From the NCBI RefSeq assembly GCF_005239225.2, contig NC_133299.1, forward strand, positions 3,848,967 through 3,912,966: 64,000 bases of DNA. The letters are read 5' to 3'. Under the pieces are notes generated by a model. That model worked only from the letters and a program-made list of their open reading frames with translations, did not search any database and was not told the DNA's origin. Made by a program: the position numbers and the translations under genes. Below, piece by piece: positions 27,061 to 39,397 of the stretch; the stretch's first letter is position 1, and the number at the start of each line of letters is the position of its first letter. The DNA comes from Populus alba. Its lineage: Eukaryota; Streptophyta; Magnoliopsida; Malpighiales; Salicaceae.

Positions 27061-27201
27061 GAATCTTGGCATCTAATACAGCACATGAATAGAAATCTAA
27101 AGAAATAAAAGTTTTACAAAACTTTATCAAAATCGATACTGCTGATAATGCAGTGTTAAGTTCATGCACCAGTCACCTGATAAGGGCAACCTCTGATGAT
27201 A

Positions 27202-29836
27202 TCACCGACGCTTGTACAAACAAGGTTTCAACTCAGGCCATTCAATTCCTTTTCTCGTCGAAGTTTCTTTTTCCTATAAACAATGGTGAACAGATTAGTC
27301 ATGCAAATGAACTATTATACTGCTTCTCAAGCAGATAAGTCAAGTGCACAAAAATCAGACTGACATAATCAATCCAGGTTGCGACTGACCTTTTTCTGGA
27401 AGTATAGCAAAACAAACATTTTGTTTGAGAAATCCTGCACATAATTTGCATCAGTAAGCATTCTACTAAAGAAATCCATTTATAAAAGTAGATGGAGGAA
27501 CATATAAAGACCTTTAACGTTGAGGTAAATCCTAGATCAGATATGGCCTTCGAAAACATTTTTGGGTCTGCTCCTCCAGTGTTTGGATCCAATCTGCTTT
27601 TTACTTCTGCTATCAAAAGCCACCCACTAAAAGAGCAGATGTAAGTTGCACCGTTAGTTTATAAGAGAAGAAAACGACAAACAGACGATAATCCAGATGC
27701 TTCAAGCAAGCACGGAGTGCAGACCTGGGCTTCAGAACTCTGTGCGCTTCCTCAAGGTAACTTGGAAAGTTAGTCCCCATCAATGAGAGGCAAAAGACAG
27801 CAACGTCTATGGATGAAGCATCAAGAGGTGTCTGCCAATAAGCACATTAAACAAACCAATCATAAGGGTTCCTGCAAATAGATATTCTAAGACAAGAGTT
27901 TAATCCCATGGAATAATTTTGAACCCAATTTCAAAATTCAAAGGCAACTTAAATACCACACATACATTTGACATATCACAAGCAATTACTGAAGGATCAT
28001 TGGACACAAGATCAAAAGAGAAAACTTTATTCTTCACATTTTTTGCAAGACGTGCATCCCCTACAACAAATGGAGCAACATTACATTGTCAAACCAACCA
28101 AAGAAACAAATCAGTGAACCGCAGATATATGTTGACAAAATGAGTATGGTAACCTAGAAATAGAAAGTGGACAGGGTAAAACCTCACCGCAGCCAAAATC
28201 AGCAACAACTAAAGAAGAGCTGCGAGCTTTTAGCCACTGTGTGATTATGTTCACTGGCTGCTCGGGCCAATGTGACATCTGTTCTTGATATCCGGTATGA
28301 TACTGCTCAAGAACATAAAATACAGTCAAGACAGTTTCAGATATGAGAGTAAGAACATCCAAATAATTATGATTCCAATTCCGTTTACTTCCCTAGACTT
28401 GCATGTGTGAGTGCAAGTACATAAATGTAAGACATTTGCATAGTGATATTAAAAAGACAGAAAATATAAGGCATATAAAAACTATCCATGTATGAATTGC
28501 ATGGTAAGATATCCTGAACTTCAAGATTAACATGTCCATGAAGCTCTGATCTACTTGCAACGTTACACTATCAGGCATCTATCAGATGGACATTCTACAC
28601 TGTTTTGTTCAAAAGTAGATTGAGTTATTACAAGGACTTCCATATAACTCATTGTGACTGGCATCGAGAATAGTCACAGATATCCAGCAACAAGCATTGT
28701 GAATTTTTGACAGAAAACAGACATATAGAGTTTGTTTAAATTTTTTGCTTTCATCATGCTCTTTTTTTCCTTCTTAGTTTTCTTGAATTTGTTTCCTCCT
28801 ACATATATATTTAGCATTTTCATAAAAACAATAAACATATCTCGATCAATTCAACAGACCATTCAGCACTGTTTTATTCGAATCAAGTTTAAGTTATCTA
28901 GAGGACTTCCACGGTAACTTTGGCGTCAAGAATTACCATGAATATCCAAGAACAAGCAATTTGAACTTCAGACAGAAAAAAAAAAGACATACAGTGTTTT
29001 TCAAATATTTGCTTTTGTCATACTATTTTCTTTCATCTTTTCTTTCTCTTCTCATCCCATCTCATGTTTCTTGAATTTGCATCCCAGAAAAGAAAGCCTA
29101 CAGTGCTCTCTAGTTTCTACTAAATTCTACTCTCAAGGTTGGAAGGGGAAAAACTCAATATGCGCTTCTGATGTAGAGAAATTCATAGAGTTAAACCTAT
29201 TCAATGGAGATGCATGTTACGCGTTCAGTTGAAAAATCAAAGTTGAGACGTTGAAATGATTGAATATGGTAAAATTAATGTACTACTAAATGTGAATTTC
29301 TCCAAAACTATAAGATATAGTAATTGAACAACGAAAAAGAGAAGCCAACAAACAAGAACAGAAACTAGATAGATCGAGCGTTGATTTTGGAACAAACAAA
29401 GGCTACCATATCAAACAATGATGGGTCTTCTTTAAAATAGTCGAGAGCTTCATCTCCACTGAGAAAAGTGAAAAAGAAAAAAAAGAAAGAAAGAAGAAAC
29501 CATCAGCAAACATAAAAAAATTGTTTAAAATAAAAAGAAAAACCCCAATTACTAGATGAAAAAAAAATTACGTGCAAGTGTAGAGCTTTTCATTAATCAT
29601 CCTGAAGTGGCCACCTGATAATCTTGCTCGCATCTGCTTTTATACAGCACAATCCATTCTATCAGAATTGAGATTTCCATACAACACACTTAGATAAAGA
29701 AAGAAGAAGAGGGAAAGAGAGGGACCTTGTCGAGAAAATTAGAGGATGACTTTGTTATTTTCGAAGAGGCAGAAGCCATATTTTGAGGTTTTCCATGTTT
29801 TTCTCTCTTGCGTTTTCTGCTCCTTGTTTCCTTCAT
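27202..29836 (-). CDS. RRP8: RRP8-type rRNA (m1A) methyltransferase
   Basis: Nine exons join in frame to 257 residues: 29726-29836, 29572-29633, 29407-29458, 28188-28302, 27966-28060, 27725-27831, 27512-27626, 27390-27434 and 27202-27273. All are GT-AG. Seen: a Lys/Arg-rich N-terminus ([15 protein letters not shown]), probably a nuclear/nucleolar signal; the RRP8 signature [39 protein letters not shown]-binding motif ADFGCGDA (about residues 109-116); then a FDL motif, CDM, and an [12 protein letters not shown] strand, followed by ISDLGF. Known of the family: yeast Rrp8 and human NML make the N1-methyladenosine of large-subunit rRNA in the nucleolus. Start: the ATG at 29,836 is the first in frame after an upstream stop; starting at 29,779 would drop the basic segment. 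All motifs are intact. Confidence 0.95.
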
Positions 29837-31090
29837 TGGTTTGCTGTTGTTCTTCTTCTAAAACCCTCTTTCAAGCTCACACCTACAGACGGACCTTGTT
29901 ATATTTTTTCAGAGGAAGAGAAGAGAAAGGAGAGCAGCAGGGGTCCTCTTGTCCTGTTTTTAAGAGGCCCATTATAGATTCCACTAGTGATATTAATTTC
30001 GGCCCACTAAACTGTACAGGCCCAGGTTGTCTTATGGAACCTTTCGATTTTTTCTATTATTATTTCAGTGTTCGTACTTTTAATTTTATTATTTGAATGT
30101 TTAAATTATTAGTTTTTATTAATTAATTAATCCTATTAGATTTTGTTAGATACAAATTGATGTCGCTGTTAAATTAACGTACTAGCATGCTAACATACTT
30201 GTCGAGGGTGCATAAATGTTTCACTTAATTTTTAATTGGGTATCTTAACCTCTTTATTATTATTATTATTATTATTATTTTCCTATTTGATTGTATTTGT
30301 TAGATTTTATTTTGGGTTTAGAAAATATAAAATATTTTGATGGATTTTTTTTTTTGGATAAAAGACTTCTTATAAGAAGGTTTGGATAATTACCGCTTAT
30401 TTTCTTTTTCAAGGTAACAATATAATTATTTTTTTTAAAAATAATTGTAATTGTACTATAGTATGAGTAGTTAGTATAATTATAAAATAATTGGTTAAGT
30501 TATTGATTGATAAAATAAATCATTACGATATAATAAATAAAAGTAATTAATTATTCATTACTTTAAAGAGACTGTAGTTGTAATATCTTCAAATAATTAT
30601 AAAAAATAAAAAGATAAATATCTATTTACTCTTTTATTTTCCATCTATATGTATAAATGCTATATGTTTTGTAATATTTGATCAAATAAACTATTCTTCA
30701 ATTAACTTTCGATAAAAGAATTCAATAAATTTTAATTAATTCATATTTTCTTAATAAAATTATAATATAATCTTATAATTCAAATTCAAAGTTAGAAACT
30801 CTAAATTCATAAAATAAAATGAACTCTTTTTTAAAATCCCTTTGTCTATGATATTATAGGACTTCATCTCATATGTAGATTTTTTTTTGTTTTTTCAGGA
30901 TAGTGTTTTTTTAACACAAAGAGTTCATCCTCTTACAAAACCTTATTTACCCATTATTCATAGGTGATTTTTTTAGATCCCTAAAATTTTTATTGGTTTA
31001 CACTTTGGTTGTTAAATTTTATTTATTTTTAATTTAATCATTTGAAGTTAACTTTTCATGGTTTTAGGCACTGAAATCTTGATGCAAGAC
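29837..31090. other. RRP8 promoter/leader, then AT-rich spacer
   Basis: The first ~130 bp above the start codon are CT/GA-rich and complex, as expected for a leader and core promoter. From about 30,050 the sequence is AT-rich with a (TTA)n tract (about 30,258-30,281) and no recognisable gene. A divergent gene beginning here was looked for and not found. Confidence 0.5.
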
Positions 31091-31900
31091 TGGGGGGTAA
31101 GAATCCTAGAACCCACAACGAGATTAACAACAATTTTTGAAAAGCTAAAATCAGATAGCAAATAAAATTTTTGACTCACATATTATTTAAATTAGAGAAC
31201 CAAATGTATTTGATGAAACTTTGACCCGCTGATTATAAGAATCAAGAAACATAAGTATAGAAAGAACGCCATAAAGTCAAAATTTTTTTATAAGTTCGAT
31301 AAAGTTCATAGAAGAACCAAGAGTAAGAGTTTTGCACATAAAACACACTTGTTTATTAATCACCTACCTACAAAAACTTTCATCTCAAATTTAACTTAAA
31401 TAGTCCCACAAAGTAATCTTAATGTACCCTTTAGGTTGTAAACCAAAGGCCCAAATAAAACCCAAATCAATAAGTTGCTGAAAAATAAATACATGTCTAT
31501 GGTTTATCTTGAAACAACTCAAACCAAAAATAAAATACATAAATAACTAAATTTAGATCCTTTGAATATTTGGACTTTTTAGTCCTTGTAAAATAAGGAT
31601 TCAAACCTATAAATAGGAGATAAACCCCAGTCGCAACCAAGAGTTACTTCCTAAACTGTCACTTGCATTTAATGGTCGGAAAATGAACTAAAATCAACCC
31701 AAACTGAACTGCACAAGGTGTTATTATCCAAACCAAATTTGGTATGGTCTAAACCAAACTTGAATTTATTTAAACAAGCTAGAGCAATCGTAACCCACAA
31801 GCCATGATGAAATTGAATCATGCCCAATCCAAATCGTAATAACTATAGACTAATGACAAATCTTTTCCTCATGATTTTCTTCATTTCCTCTTAAGTTTCA
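31091..31900. repeat. Dispersed repeat copy A (partner at 41.7 kb)
   Basis: It shares order and wording with 41,681-42,490 in the same orientation: 'tgaaaagctaaaatca', 'ataagttcgataaagttca', 'caaatttaacttaaatagtcc', 'aggcccaaataaa' and 'tttaatgg'. No protein domain was found. It is probably part of a retroelement, perhaps the one whose primer-site-like sequence lies at 33,388-33,398. Confidence 0.55.
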
Positions 31901-33385
31901 ACAAGCTTCTAAAGATTTCTCTTCTTACTCAACACAAGATAATCCTATCAAATTATAGCATAGTTAATGAACAAAAAAAAAAAAAAAGTTTTACATTCAT
32001 CACCTCTGAATATTTGTAGCGATAGAAAATCATTTTTTACCTTCCTATTATAAAAAACAGGAGTTTTCATCTTGATGCTCTTTGAGTTTCTATCCAAACC
32101 ATCACGAATCTCAAAATCACACCTAAACCCCTTATACATATTTGACCAAAACATTTCATCATTAAAACCCCTTTACTGCTGAAATCTTCCACATTGGCTG
32201 GATGAAGCCTGCTCAAATTCATTTACATCTTCATCCTCATTATCGCTAACATACTCATTTACAAATGTGGAAACTGATATTAATAACATTTTATAATTAG
32301 TAACTTGTGATAGTGGCCTCCCTTCATACTATCCATCCTAGTTTTCTATTGATCTAACCAATTTATGACATTGCTAATCATCAATTGTATTCACTTCAAT
32401 TATTGCTGCATGACCTATAACACAAAAGAATTATCGAGCTTCCCCTCCTTGTGTGGTGATTCACTTTTGGATAACATATTCATATCTGTAAAATAAGTTA
32501 GTAACAAGAAAAAAAATTTCCCTCGCGTATTTCCTTATGTTTTTACACTTAAATAAATGTCACTTTACTCAAGTTTATCTTAAATTATATCTTTTCAAGA
32601 TAATATGTTTTTTTCTCTCCATCTTTTCCCTCTCGAACTCCCCTTTTTAACTCTTGAAATAACTAAACAAAATAATCAATAAAAATTAGATTGGAAAGTT
32701 CAACCTAACAAATTCAATCAATGAAAACAATCAAGGTAAATGAGATACAAACAAGCAATAACATTATAAAATTATGAAATCAATAATAAAACATATGAAA
32801 TAAACAATATGAAACCAAGAATTAGACCAAAAATCAATACTAGAATAAATACCAAACTAATTGAACCCAATTTGTACAAATCTTCTCAAATGTGTTTGAA
32901 ATAAATACTTAATTAAACTATTACCAAAATAACAAATTTTCTAACAAATCAAGAGTATGTAATTAATCTAATTTGCCCGAAACTTTTAGATACTTAACAA
33001 TTCAAACCCAAACCAAAACTTTAATGTCAAACATGATTTAGTTTTGGAATTCTTCTAGCAACCCAAATTTACCACAAGAATTTCTCAAATACCTAATTTA
33101 GATAATTTCTTAACAACCTGATTCTAACAACCTACTTTTATGATTTTCATTTTTTTTTAAAAACTTTAATAAAATAATTTACACATAAATAACCCTTCCT
33201 TTTTTTTTTTTATATATATATATATATCTTAGAACCATACATAAATCAGACAACAAAGAAAAATTAAACAAAAAACTTGACAAAAAAACCAATTAATCCA
33301 AAAAACAATATGGACAAAAACAAATTACAAGAAATTAAGACTAAACACAGAAAATAAAAGATAGATAACACTTGATTTTATAGCA
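31901..33385. other. Probable non-coding interior of a retroelement
   Basis: AT-rich, with no recognisable gag or pol on either strand. It lies between repeat copy A and a primer-binding-site-like sequence. A short TA tract is at about 33,210-33,230. Confidence 0.35.
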
Positions 33386-33387
33386 TT

Positions 33388-33610
33388 ACTCTGATACCAA
33401 ATGATGAGAACCTGGAGGTCCAAAATCAAAAGTTTATGGACTCAATTAAATTTTATTGAAGGTTTAATTGAATTTATGGAGAGTTTAATTGCAAGAAAAA
33501 TTGATTTTTGAGTTAATTTGGACTTTAATTAGAAAAAATTAAAATTCTAGGGTCAAATTATAATTTTTGAAAGTTAATTTGGTCAAGCGATTAGTTGGGA
33601 CAACTTTTAG
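33388..33610 (-). mobile_element. Primer-site-like sequence and adjoining LTR-like DNA
   Basis: On the minus strand 'TGGTATCAGAG' (complement at 33,388-33,398) matches the initiator-Met tRNA primer site of many plant LTR elements. It is preceded, within a few bases, by DNA ending 'TTCTCATCA'. In the plus orientation the LTR-like text starts about 33,402 (TGATGAGAACC). No complete partner LTR was seen, so the element is partial. Confidence 0.45.
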
Positions 33611-33961
33611 CTTTTGCTTCTTTTCTTTTTTCGGTCCAGACAAGCAATCTTACAAGCATTTGTCCGTGCCTCTCATTTGCTTGTACTTTCCAAGCCTGTG
33701 GTGGTATTGAATTTATTATTTCGAGCTGGAATTCTTTCCGATGCAAATTCTCTTTTTAAAATAAAAGATAAGAAAAAGGAATGGGAAAGGGATGGTGCAG
33801 AACAAAGAGATTACTTAAACTGGGTAACATGTAAAGCTCGCAATTAGTGATGCTGTTTGCATTAGATTATTGAACAAAATCTCCTATTTTCCCCTAATTA
33901 GCCATAAATCCATAAAATGGCTCGTGGCAGTTCCTCGAAATTATAATCAGGTAACCATTTC

Positions 33962-34360
33962 TACGAGAGAAGAACGGTGAAGGACTTGGGACTTTCAGTT
34001 AATTCAGACAAAAATGCTCAAGGATTGGCCTGTCTCCAAATCCTCCTTCCTACTTCAATTCTATTTTTTAGCAGGACATGCGATATGAAATTTGAACCTT
34101 CATTTCTCCAAATCCAAGTTCGGATGTTATACAGATATCATACCACCATAATTTCAAAAGAAATTTGACCATTTCTTTGCAAACAAGGTTCTAGCTTCGG
34201 TTATTTATTTTTGACTTTGAAATTACAATAGAGCATTTCTGTAATATCTGAATCTGTGACAACTAGCACAACTTTCAACGAAGAATATCTTCCTATTATA
34301 TCGGAAGGTAGCTTTAATTGGTTAAGGGGCAATATGCTCGATTGGTCTAAGAAAAGTGTA
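33962..34360 (+). repeat. Left arm of ~400-bp inverted repeat flanking the array
   Basis: Reads TACGAGAGAAGA... to ...AAGAAAAGTGTA. The reverse complement of 41,279-41,680 matches it throughout, by eye at roughly nine positions in ten, with only small indels. The outer edges on both sides are abrupt. No protein domain was seen. It may be a terminal inverted repeat of a large DNA element or a duplicated flank. Confidence 0.85.
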
Positions 34361-34708
34361 TGAACAAAGGGCCATAAGATAACAAGACAAGTTCCTTTAT
34401 GATTATCTGGAATGCAATCTTCTTAGCTTCCTTCAATCATTCTTTAAGAAATTCAGTTTATTTACACTAGGTTTTACAGAATGGACAGGAGGCCATGCAG
34501 ATACAAATGTCTACTACAGCATTAATCAAATCTTTCATACAGAACAATAAAAAATTACTATAGCTCAACACTCATTAACACTGTTCGCATAAAAGATCGT
34601 TGATAGCAAACAAAGATACATGCGAAGTTGATAAAATATTAAAAATAATCTTTCAATTAAAATACATAAACTAATAGCAAATTAATAATGTAAATTATTA
34701 TTACAAGG
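34361..34708. other. Spacer between left arm and array; likely 3' flank of copy 1
   Basis: Single-copy sequence in this window. It lies downstream of the stop of the first array gene (minus strand) and is AT-rich at its right end, so it may contain that gene's original 3' UTR. Nothing else was recognised. Confidence 0.4.
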
Positions 34709-35151
34709 TTAACAACCTACAGAATTGTAGGCCTCCTTACGCTTTTTCTTGTAGGGCTTCTTTGGTGTGCGCTTGGAGGAGTCGTCAGAAACTTGGGGGC
34801 CGGCACGGTGAGGATGTGTAGGAGCAAGAGCCATGGCAACATGAGGGGAGGCAGGAATCTCGTCTTCAACATAGACTTATCTCGGATCAATGAAGTCCGT
34901 ACATCTTGCACCATTAAAATAAATCCATTAATAGAAATAATTCCAAGGATAAAAAAAAAAACCACAGGAACAACTTACTTTTTCGAGAAAGACCGTAGTG
35001 ATATCCCCCCGGGGCAATCCTCGCGAAGAAAGGACGCTTGACCTTTTATCAAACACTTTCCATTTGTGATTTCAATTTCAGCATCTTGCAAATAGAGGGT
35101 GTTTTTTTTTGCATTGAAAATTGCTGAAAAACTACTGGAGAATTCTTACAT
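34709..35151 (-). pseudogene. Array copy 1 (subtype A), decayed small gene
   Basis: Exons 34979-35151 and about 34709-34913. Codon 2 is TAA instead of GAA. The splice acceptor before exon 2 is AA instead of AG. A second GAA-to-TAA change lies in exon 2. It is the only copy whose C-terminus runs into unique sequence (...KRKEAYNSVGC) and not into the next unit, so it probably shows the ancestral 3' end. TATA-like box at about 35,381-35,392. I do not recognise the protein family. Confidence 0.75.
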
Positions 35152-35644
35152 TTCAAAGTAACCGAAAAACTGAAAGGAAATAAATTAAAATGAAAAAAAA
35201 TAAAAAAAACCACTATCGTTACCACTCTCTCTATAACTCTGCTGAGATGATAGAAAAAAAATAAAGTTACCTTGATCGTTCTTGCTCCGATATCCTATGA
35301 CTTTGTAGCGATCGTGTTGTTCTATTGTTTTTGTTGCGTCTTGTGTTTTGTTCGGGAGTGATGTGGGGGTAATATGAAGTTTATTTATAAAATGAAAGCT
35401 GCAGAGAGAGAGAGAGAGAGTTGATAGGATTGAAGGTGAGAGAGGTGAACTGATGTGTCGTCTAGGCTTTTCACCAGGATTTCTTTTAGCATAATACGCT
35501 TGCATCGATATTTTCATGGATTTACTGATGAGATCGTACGGCCACTATTGAGATGATTATGTGTACGCAGGGGAAATATCTTCTTACTTGGAGAGCAAAC
35601 CTATTTGGTTCGATTTCAAGTGCTAATCTCTGTCCCGTCACTTT

Positions 35645-36098
35645 CTAATGCCACTTTCTTTTGGAAAAATTGTAGGCCTCCTTACGCTTTTTCTTGTGGG
35701 GCTTCATCAGTGTGCCCTTAGAGGAGTCGTCAGAAACTTGGGTGCCGGCACGGTGAGGATGTGTAGGAGCAAGAGCCAGGGCAACATGGGGGGAGGCAGG
35801 AATCTCATCTTCAACATAGACTTCTCTCGGATCAATGAAGTCCGTACATCTTGCACCACTAAAATAAATCCATTAATAGAAATAAGTCCAACGATATAAA
35901 AAAAAAAACCGCAGGAACGACTTACTTTTCCGAGAAAGACCGTAGTGATATCCCCCCGGGGCAATCCTCGCGATGAAAGGCCGTTTGACCTTTTATCAAA
36001 CACTTTCCATTTGTGATTTCAATTTCAGCATCTTGCAAATAGAGGGTGTTTTTTTATGCATTGAAAATTGCTGAAAAACTACTGGAGGATTCTTCCAT
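35645..36098 (-). pseudogene. Array copy 2 (subtype B), stop at codon 15
   Basis: Exons 35926-36098 and 35645-35858 have intact splice sites and a combined length of 387 bases, a multiple of three. The start reads MEESSSSFSAIFNA, then a TAA caused by one base change inside the A-run of exon 1. Past this point the frame is open to the stop: LYLQDAEIEI, NGKCLIKGQAAF, VEDEIPASPHVA and a Lys-rich tail. The tail ends NFSKRKWH, encoded across the unit junction. Unknown family. Confidence 0.75.
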
Positions 36099-36582
36099 TT
36101 CAAAGTAACAAAAACTGAAAGGAAATAAATTAAAATGAAAAAAAAATAAAAAACCACTATCGTTACCACTCTCTCTATAACTCTGCTGAGATGATAGAAA
36201 AAAATAAAGTTACCTTGATCGTCTTGCTCGATATCCTATGACTTGTAGCGATCGTGTTGTTCTATTGTTTTTGTTGCGTCTTGTGTTATGTTCGGGAGTG
36301 ATGTGGGGGTAATCTGAAGTTTATTTATAAAATGAAAGCTGCAGAGAGAGAGAGAGAGTTGATAAGATTGAAGGTGAGAGAGGTGAACTGATGTGTCGTC
36401 TAGGCTTTTCACCAGGATTTCTTTTAGCATAATACGCTTGCATCAATATTTTCATGGATTTACTGATGAGATCGTACGGCCACTATTGAGATGATTATGT
36501 GTACGCAGGGGAAATATCTTCTTACTTGGAGAGCAAACCTATTTGGTTCGATTTCAAGTGCTAATCTCTGTCCCGTCACTTT

Positions 36583-37036
36583 CTAATGCCACTTTCTTTT
36601 GGAAAAATTGTAGGCCTCCTTACGCTTTTTGTTGTCGGGCTTCTTCGGTGTGCGCTTGGAGGAGTCGTCAGAAACTTGGGGGCCGGTATGGTGAGGATGT
36701 GTAGGAGCAAGAGCCATGGCAACATGGGGGGAGGCAGGAATCTCGTCTTCAACATAGACTTCTCTCGGAATAATGAAGTCCGTACATCTTGCACCACTAA
36801 AATAAATCCATCGATAGAAATAACTCCAACGATATAAAAAAGAAAACCACACAAACGACTTACTTTTCCGAGAAAGACCGTGGTGATATCCCCCCGGGGC
36901 AATCCTCGCGAAGAAAGGCCGCTTGACCTTTTATCAAACACTTTCCATTTGTGATTTCAATTTCAGCATCTTGCAAATAGAGGGTGTTTTTTTTTGCATT
37001 GAAAATTGCTGAAAAACTACTGGAGGATTCTTACAT
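36583..37036 (-). pseudogene. Array copy 3 (subtype A), intact except for a stop at codon 2
   Basis: Exons 36864-37036 and 36583-36796; 387 bases. Apart from ATG-TAA at the start, the reading frame is open through both exons, with good GT-AG sites. A start other than this ATG would be needed to make the protein; there is no in-frame ATG further along exon 1. The D of FIDPREVY is replaced (FIIPREVY), as in copy 6. The tail is KKPDNKKRKEAYNFSKRKWH. It is the least damaged subtype A member. Confidence 0.75.
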
Positions 37037-37522
37037 TTCAAAGTAACGAAAACTGAAAGGAAATAAATTAAAATGAAAAAAAATAAAAAACCACTATCGT
37101 TACCACTCTCTCTATAACTCTGCTGAGATGATAGAAAAAAATAAAGTTACCTTGATCGTCTTGCTCGATATCCTATGACTTGTAGCGATCGTGTTGTTCT
37201 ATTGTTTTTGTTGCGTCTTGTGTTATGTTCGGGAGTGATGTGGGGGTAATCTGAAGTTTATTTATAAAATGAAAGCTGCAGAGAGAGAGAGAGAGTTGAT
37301 AAGATTGAAGGTGAGAGAGGTGAACTGAATGTGTCGTCTAGGCTTTTTCACCAGGATTTTCTTTTAGCATAATACGCTTGCATCGATATTTTCATGGATT
37401 TACTAATGAGATTGTACGGCCACTATTGAGACGATTATATGTACGCAGGGGAAATATCTTCTTACTTGGAGGGCAAACCTATTTGGTTCGATTTCAAGTG
37501 CTAATCTCTGTCCCGTCACTTT

Positions 37523-37979
37523 CTAATGCCACTTTCTTTTGGAAAAATTGTAGGCCTCCTTACGCTTTTTCTTGTGGGGCTTCTTCGGTGTGCCCTTAGA
37601 GGAGTCGTCAGAAACATGGGTGCCGGCACGGTGAGGATGTGTAGGAGCAAGAGCCAGGGTAACTTGAGGGAGGCAGGAATCTCGTCTTCAACATAGACTT
37701 CTATCGGATCAATGAAGAACGTACATCTTGCACCACTAAAATAAATCCATTAATAGAAATAAGTCCAACGATATAAAAAAAAAAACCACAGGAACGACTT
37801 ACTTTTCCGAGAAAGACCGTGGTGATATCCCCCCGATCTGGGCAATCCTCGCGAAGAAAGGCCGCTTGACCTTTTATCAAACACTTTCCATTTGTGATTT
37901 CAATTTCAGCATCTTGCAAATAGAGGGTGTTTTTTATTGCATTGAAAATTGCCGAAAAACTACTGGAGGATTCTTCCAT
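37523..37979 (-). pseudogene. Array copy 4 (subtype B), two frameshifts
   Basis: Exons 37803-37979 and 37523-37735. The start is good (MEESSSSFSAIFNAIKNTLY). A net +4 insertion after REDC shifts the frame, and a -1 change in exon 2 would restore it, but a stop falls in between. Splice sites are intact. The protein family is unrecognised. Confidence 0.75.
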
Positions 37980-38459
37980 TTCAAAGTAATGAAAACTAAA
38001 AGGAAATAAATTAAAATGAAAAAAATAAAAAACCACTATTGTTACCACTCTCTCTATAACTCTGCTGAGATGATAGAAAAAAATAAAGTTACCTTGATCG
38101 TCTTGCTCGATATCCTATGACTTGTAGCGATCGTGTTGTTCTATTGTTTTTGTTGCGTCTTGTGTTTTGTTCGGGAGTGATGTGGGGGTAATCTGAAGTT
38201 TATTTATAAAATGAAAGCTGCAGAGAGAGAGAGAGTTGATAAGATTGAAGGTGAGAGAAGTGAACTGATGTGTCGTCTAGGCTTTTCACCAGGATTTCTT
38301 TTAGCATAATACGCTTGCATCGATATTTTCATGGATTTACTAATGAGATCGTACGGCCACTATTGAGATGATTATGTGTACGTAGGGGAAATATCTTCTT
38401 ACTTGGAGAGCAAACCTATTTGGTTCGATTTCAAGTGCTAATCTCTGTCCCGTCACTTT

Positions 38460-38915
38460 CTAATGCCACTTTCTTTTGGAAAAATTGTAGGCCTCCTTAC
38501 GCTTTTTCTTGTGGGGCTTTTTCGGTGTGCCCTTTGAAGAGTCGTTAGAAATTTGGGTGCCGACACGGTGAGGATGTGTAGGAGCAAGAGCCAGGGCAAC
38601 ATGGGGGGAGGCAGGAATCTCGTCTTCAACATAGACTTCTCTCGGATCAATGAGGTCCGTACATCTTGCACCACTAAAATAAATCCATTAATAGAAATAA
38701 GTGCAACGATATAAAAAAAAAAACCACAGGGAACGACTTACTTTTTTCCGAGAAAGACCGTTGTGATATCCCCCGGGGCAATCCTCGCGAAGAAAGGCCG
38801 CTTGACCTTTTATCAAACACTTTCCATTTGTGATTTCAATTTCAGCATCTTGCAAATAGAGGGTGTTTTTTTTTGCATTGAAAATTGCTGAAAACCTACT
38901 GGAGGATTCTTCCAT
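38460..38915 (-). pseudogene. Array copy 5 (subtype B), G-run frameshift
   Basis: Exons 38742-38915 and 38460-38673. The start is good (MEESSSRFSAIFNAKKN). One base is missing from the G-run after REDCP and two extra A bases lie before the donor, so the frame is lost at the end of exon 1. Exon 2 alone stays open in the ancestral frame. This is the longest run of intact N-terminal sequence in the array. Confidence 0.75.
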
Positions 38916-39397
38916 TTCAAAGTAACGAAAACTAAAAGGAAATAAATTAAAATGAAAAAAATAAAAAACCACTATCGTTACCACTCTCTCTATAACTCTG
39001 CTGAGATGATAGAAAAAAATAAAGTTACCTTGATCGTCTTTTGCTCGATATCCTTATGACTTGTAGCGATCGGTGTTGTTCTATTGTTTTTGTTGCGTCT
39101 TGTGTTATGTTCAGGAGTGATGTGGGGGTAATCTGAAGTTTATTTATAAAATGAAAGCTGCAGAGAGAGAGAGTTGACAAGATTGAAGCTGAGAGAGGTG
39201 AACTGATGTGTCGTCTAGGCTTTTCACCAGGATTTCTTTTAGCATAATACGCTTGCATCGATATTTTCATGGATTTAGTAATGAGATCGTACGGCCGCTA
39301 TTGAGACGATTATGTGTACGCAGGGGAAATATCTTCTTACTTGGAGAGCAAACCTATTTGGTTCGATTTCAAGTGCTAATCTGTGTCCCGTCACTTT

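Noticed and set aside
29746..30096. Plus-strand open frames over the RRP8 first exon
   Set aside because: Antisense to the first exon and promoter of a well-supported minus-strand gene.
36576..36941. A 121-codon open frame running through exon 1, intron and exon 2 of array copy 3, with similar frames in other copies
   Set aside because: It begins at a GTG, crosses a clear GT-AG intron, and its hydrophobic text comes from the T-rich intron. The spliced frame explains the sequence better.
37378..37599. Plus-strand open frames recurring in each array unit
   Set aside because: They are antisense to the promoter and leader of the minus-strand gene and repeat only because the unit repeats.
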